Positions 61,022-64,000 of a stretch of DNA of 64,000 bases are shown piece by piece. A program made the translations under genes and the position numbers. Under the pieces are notes generated by a model. That model did no database searches. It was not told the origin of the DNA and was given only the letters and a program-made list of their open reading frames with translations. The DNA lies in NCBI RefSeq assembly GCF_904846185.1, contig NZ_CAJGZQ010000002.1, forward strand, positions 154,329-218,328, in the 5' to 3' direction. Within the stretch, counting starts at the first letter, position 1; each line of letters opens with the position of its first letter. The DNA comes from Psychrobacter immobilis. GTDB lineage: Bacteria; Pseudomonadota; Gammaproteobacteria; Pseudomonadales; Moraxellaceae.

Positions 61022-61732
61022 ATGAAAACGATCTATCATGCAGCAGATTCTCGTGGCGATGCTAACCATGGCTGGCTCAAAAGTAAGCATACTTTTAGCT
61101 TTGCCAATTATCATAATCCAGAGCGTATGGGTTTTGGCGCGCTACGGGTCATCAATGATGACTTTGTTATTGGTGGTCAAGGTTTCGGCAAGCACTCACA
61201 CCGCGACATGGAAATTATCAGTATTCCTCTAAGTGGGAAGTTAGCTCATGGCGATAATATCGGTAACCAAGGCATCATCGAAACGGGTGAGATTCAGGTT
61301 ATGTCAGCGGGCACAGGTATTACTCATAGCGAGATGAATGGCGATGCCAATGAGCCTGTCAAGTTTTTACAAATTTGGGTGATACCCGACAAAATGGGCG
61401 TGACGCCGCGTTATCAGCAAGTGCGTATGGATGAGCACATGAAAGCTAATGAGTTCAACCAAGTGCTATCTCCAAACGCGGACGACGCTGGGGTTTGGAT
61501 TCATCAAAACGCTTGGTTCCATATGGGTAATTTAGACAAAGGCGTTACCCAGACTTATGATTTAAAAGATGTCAATAACGTTGTTTATGTCTTGGTACTA
61601 GAGGGTAAAGTGACTATCAACGGTAACATTTTAGCTACTCGCGATGGTTTAGGCGTTTGGGATACTAAAAGCTTCACGATGGATGCGACCGAAAACGCTA
61701 GAGTATTGTTAATGGAAGTACCTATGTATTAG
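61022..61732 (+). CDS. Pirin family protein, YhaK type
   Basis: A 236-residue bicupin of YhaK size. The N-terminal cupin has the metal-binding part GFGKHSHRDMEIISI (H58 and H60), later SAGTGITHSEMN with His and Glu. The start HGWLKSKHTFSFANYHNPERMGFG is the pirin hallmark. Pirins bind iron, and some have quercetin 2,3-dioxygenase activity or sense redox state. It is the first gene of the pirin-pirin-nitroreductase operon behind the LysR-type module. AAGGATAA precedes the ATG at 61022. A second, longer pirin follows, so the two have distinct roles or form a pair. Confidence 0.92.
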   Translation: MKTIYHAADSRGDANHGWLKSKHTFSFANYHNPERMGFGALRVINDDFVIGGQGFGKHSHRDMEIISIPLSGKLAHGDNIGNQGIIETGEIQVMSAGTGITHSEMNGDANEPVKFLQIWVIPDKMGVTPRYQQVRMDEHMKANEFNQVLSPNADDAGVWIHQNAWFHMGNLDKGVTQTYDLKDVNNVVYVLVLEGKVTINGNILATRDGLGVWDTKSFTMDATENARVLLMEVPMY

Positions 61733-61879
61733 GTAACTAATTATTCAGTACCTATTTATTGAATAATCTTGTATTAAACATTTATACAGTCAACAGCAGT
61801 ATCAATCCATACAAAACCTAGTAGTAATTTATCAGTAAGCATTCAATAATCTATAACCATCTATAATAAGAGGTGAATG

Positions 61880-62818
61880 ATGAGTATTCAAACCCTAGAG
61901 CCAAGGTTGGCTGATGTTGGCGGTATTCCGATTGCCCGTTTATTACCCAATAAAGGAAAACAGCCTATCGGTGCGTGGTGCTTTTTGGATCACGCTGGTC
62001 CTGCTGACTTTGGTGAAGACGATTTAGGCATGCAAGTGGGTCGTCATCCACATATCAACTTACAAACCTTTAGCTGGATGCTTAATGGCGAAGTACTGCA
62101 CAAGGACAGCTTAGGTAACGAGCAAGTGATTACCAAGAACCAGGTCAACGTCATGACCGCAGGCACTGGTCTAAACCAAGGTATCAGTCATACGGAACAA
62201 AGCGTCTTTCCAGATACAGGAGGTTCGTCGGATGCGGCGCGTGCCCTCAGCATGGTACAGCTCTGGATTGCGCTACCGACTGATCAAGAGATTGAGCGCG
62301 GTTTTCATCATTATCCAGAGCTACCAACGTGGACGGAAGATAGTGTTGAGATGACTCTGACCACCGGTAGCTATACCAATGTGTCAGGTCAGCACTTTGA
62401 AGCGCCTACTATCCAATACTCCAAGCTGGTCGGTATCGACGTGTACTTTACCCAAGATGGCGAGGCTACACTGACTTTAGAACTAGGCTTTGAATACGGC
62501 ATCTTAGTCTCAGAGGGTGAGATAGAATCTGAAGGAAAGGTATGTAAGCAGGATCAACTCTTTCGTTTCCACGATAGCGATGTTGCTAATAATGAAAGCA
62601 TTAAAATAGCGGCTAAAAAAGGCACACGTGTGATGTTTATCGGTGGTGAACCATTGAATAACCAGGTGCTACTATGGTGGAACTTTGTTGCGGACAATAA
62701 AGCAGAGATCGAGCAATCCATCATCGACTGGAATAATGGTCATGAGCGTTTCGGTAATGTCGACTCTGATATGAAACGTTTGCCAGCACCTGAATTACCT
62801 CAAGGTTTTAAAGGTTAA
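61880..62818 (+). CDS. Pirin family protein, longer type
   Basis: A 312-residue bicupin of the longer pirin type. Features: PNKGKQPIGAWCFLDHAGPADFGEDD, GRHPHINLQTFSWMLNGEVLHKDSLGNEQ carrying the paired His, and TAGTGLNQGISHTEQSVF with His and Glu in the metal site. The C-terminal cupin ends in FIGGEPLNNQVLLWWNFV, typical of this subgroup. It is 145 bases after the first pirin gene. There are adjacent ATGs at 61877 and 61880; GAGG lies just upstream, and the second has better spacing. Expected roles are as an iron-dependent dioxygenase or redox sensor. Confidence 0.9.
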   Translation: MSIQTLEPRLADVGGIPIARLLPNKGKQPIGAWCFLDHAGPADFGEDDLGMQVGRHPHINLQTFSWMLNGEVLHKDSLGNEQVITKNQVNVMTAGTGLNQGISHTEQSVFPDTGGSSDAARALSMVQLWIALPTDQEIERGFHHYPELPTWTEDSVEMTLTTGSYTNVSGQHFEAPTIQYSKLVGIDVYFTQDGEATLTLELGFEYGILVSEGEIESEGKVCKQDQLFRFHDSDVANNESIKIAAKKGTRVMFIGGEPLNNQVLLWWNFVADNKAEIEQSIIDWNNGHERFGNVDSDMKRLPAPELPQGFKG

Positions 62819-62891
62819 AGGTTGGTTAACATTTAGCTTTATAACTTAGTTCTTAATCACGTAAACTCATAAATAATCACTGGAGAAAATA

Positions 62892-63500
62892 ATGTCAAAC
62901 CTAAAAACATTACAGCAATTGGCAGAAAAACGTCGCTCTATCTATGCATTGAGTAATCAATTGCCAGTATCAAATGACGAAATCGTTAATTTGGTTGAGC
63001 ATGCGGTTTTGCATACGCCATCCGCTTTTAACTCACAATCGACGCGTATCGTGGTGTTATTCGGTGAAGATCATAAAAAATTATGGGACATCACTGAAGA
63101 GACACTCAAAGTGATTGTTGGCGATGACGAGAAGTTCCAAGGTACTAAAGATAAAATTGCAGGCTTTAGAGCGGGTGCGGGTACAGTATTGTTCTTCGAG
63201 GACAAAGGCGTCGTGAGAAACATGCAAGAAGCAGCACCTTTATATGCGGATAAATTCCCAATCTGGGCACATCAAACCAGCGCGATGCACCAGTATATTA
63301 TTTGGACGGCATTGGCAAGCATTGATGTCGGCGCTAATTTGCAGCATTATAATCCTGTCATCGATCAGAGAGTTGCTGATGCTTGGGACATAGCTGAAGA
63401 TTGGGAATTGAATGCGCAAATGGTGTTCGGCGCTATTGAGCAGCCAGCAGGCGACAAAGCGTTTCAGCCTTTAGACAAGCGTATGAAAGTATTCGGCTAA
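62892..63500 (+). CDS. Nitroreductase family protein, Frm2/HBN1-like
   Basis: A 202-residue FMN-dependent nitroreductase of the group close to yeast Frm2/Hbn1. The FMN-binding start EKRRSIYALSNQLPVSNDEI and HTPSAFNSQSTRIVVLFGEDH are characteristic, as are ASIDVGANLQHYNPVID and the C-terminal basic end. These enzymes reduce nitroaromatics or quinones and are linked to fatty-acid or oxidative-stress signalling. It is the third gene of the pirin operon, 73 bases after the second pirin, with TGGAG before the ATG. A strong terminator follows. Confidence 0.9.
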   Translation: MSNLKTLQQLAEKRRSIYALSNQLPVSNDEIVNLVEHAVLHTPSAFNSQSTRIVVLFGEDHKKLWDITEETLKVIVGDDEKFQGTKDKIAGFRAGAGTVLFFEDKGVVRNMQEAAPLYADKFPIWAHQTSAMHQYIIWTALASIDVGANLQHYNPVIDQRVADAWDIAEDWELNAQMVFGAIEQPAGDKAFQPLDKRMKVFG

Positions 63501-63525
63501 TAATTTTTAGCGTTAAAGACCGTAT

Positions 63526-63577
63526 AACCAATGAAACTGCTATGAAAATATCGTAGCGGTTTCATTGGTTTTTTTAT
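63526..63577 (+). terminator. Intrinsic terminator of the pirin-nitroreductase operon
   Basis: AACCAATGAAACTGCTA and TAGCGGTTTCATTGGTT form a 17-bp stem with one G-T pair around an 11-base loop, followed by T7. Confidence 0.92.
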
Positions 63578-63894
63578 AATCATAAACTGGGATAATATGA
63601 TTTTATAGCAGACTATAACTAATGTAGTAAATCCTACTAGCCCAGTTGTTTAAGATATGCCTATAGAAGAATTCAAGATCATCGAGCGCTTTAATCGGAT
63701 GCTTCGGAATTTAAAAAGCGTCGGATTAAGGGTTATCTTGAATACTAGCGTTTATAAATATGTTTAAGAGCCAATTACTGTCAGCAGTCATTAAGTTATC
63801 TTTATTAGATGAGGTGCTAAGCGCTAATGGCTATAGTAGAGTTCAGATAAAACCGATACAATACATAAAAACTAATCAACTATTCAGATAAACC
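63578..63894. other. Intergenic region with possible mobile-element debris
   Basis: There is no intact gene. A 36-codon ATG frame at 63658-63768 (MPIEEFKIIERF start) is unassigned. CTATAGTAGAGTTCAGATAA begins at 63831 and may be the left end of the IS630-type element whose transposase starts at 63895; a similar CTATAG occurs just past the decayed copy at 55955. Confidence 0.45.
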
Positions 63895-64000
63895 ATGACT
63901 TATTCAATCGACTATCGTAAACAAGTGCTGTCTAGCATCGATAATGGTCTGACTGTTAGAGAAGCTGCTGCTTTTTACGCGCTTAGCACCAGTACTGTTA
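63895..64000 (+). CDS. IS630-family transposase, N-terminal part, cut by window end
   Basis: The first 35 codons of a transposase: MTYSIDYRKQVLSSIDNGL followed by TVREAAAFYALSTSTV, a typical helix-turn-helix start of IS630-family transposases (orfA-like). It matches the decayed copy at 55118-55953 (IEFRKQV, MTIREAA) in layout. The reading frame is open to the last base, so the rest lies beyond the window and intactness cannot be judged. No clear ribosome site precedes the ATG; AACTATTCAGATAAACC is upstream. Confidence 0.8.
   Translation, partial: MTYSIDYRKQVLSSIDNGLTVREAAAFYALSTSTV

Overview
The window looks like chromosome of a gammaproteobacterium of the Moraxellaceae, most likely Psychrobacter or a close relative. 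This is inferred from moderately AT-rich DNA, a respiratory nitrate reductase locus with its own molybdenum-cofactor genes, an intrinsic EptA/PmrAB-type locus in the same order as the Acinetobacter pmrCAB genes, an OprC-type copper receptor and IS630 remnants. No rRNA, tRNA or CRISPR array was seen.

Layout. 1-1.5 kb: DUF3124 fragment, PaaI-type thioesterase, YceI. 1.6-6.9 kb: lipid A/envelope locus of a PAP2 phosphatase, diacylglycerol kinase, PmrB-like kinase, PmrA-like regulator and phosphoethanolamine transferase (eptA); the same 16-bp direct-repeat box lies before eptA and before dgkA. 7-8 kb: CopD-like membrane protein and hemerythrin. 8-30 kb: a nitrate respiration island. On the minus strand it holds narK, narGHJI, a parvulin with a His-rich N-terminus, moeA, moaA, moaB, mobA, moaC, moaD, moaE and modA. 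On the plus strand it holds narX-narL, followed by a second narK on the minus strand and a DUF1971 gene. NarL-type 7-2-7 heptamer pairs lie before narG, moaA and the second narK, and single heptamers lie between the first narK and narX, so transport, reductase and cofactor synthesis appear to share nitrate control.

30-35 kb: OYE-type ene-reductase with a divergent LysR gene, oleate hydratase, a lipoprotein. 35.9-39.2 kb: a Cache-domain histidine kinase and a regulator with two receiver domains. 39.2-43.7 kb: a copper module of DUF2946 protein, TonB-dependent copper receptor and a UreH/SafE-like membrane protein ending in 14 copies of the pentapeptide MNHEQ. 44-48 kb: small secreted and lipoproteins, rluF, a Fic remnant. 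48-55 kb: carboxylate transport, with a TSUP permease, tctABC, a MatC-like carrier and a divergent GntR regulator. 55-56.3 kb: a decayed IS630 transposase and a decayed MliC-type lysozyme inhibitor gene.

56.4-63.5 kb: LtrA-like membrane protein, LysR regulator, DoxX, FMN reductase, DUF1275, GNAT, two pirins and a nitroreductase. The promoters of the doxX and pirin operons carry the same module: an operator of LysR type, a fixed 38-bp offset, a -35 hexamer, a 17-bp spacer and a -10 hexamer. This suggests one LysR-controlled electrophile/quinone stress regulon in two operons. The window ends inside the start of another IS630-type transposase.

Small non-coding structure is plentiful. There are three copies of a miniature inverted-repeat element ending in GGGCGTGTCCTCA or variants, a 65-nt near-perfect palindrome upstream of moaA, a hairpin between narG and narH, and several clear intrinsic terminators.
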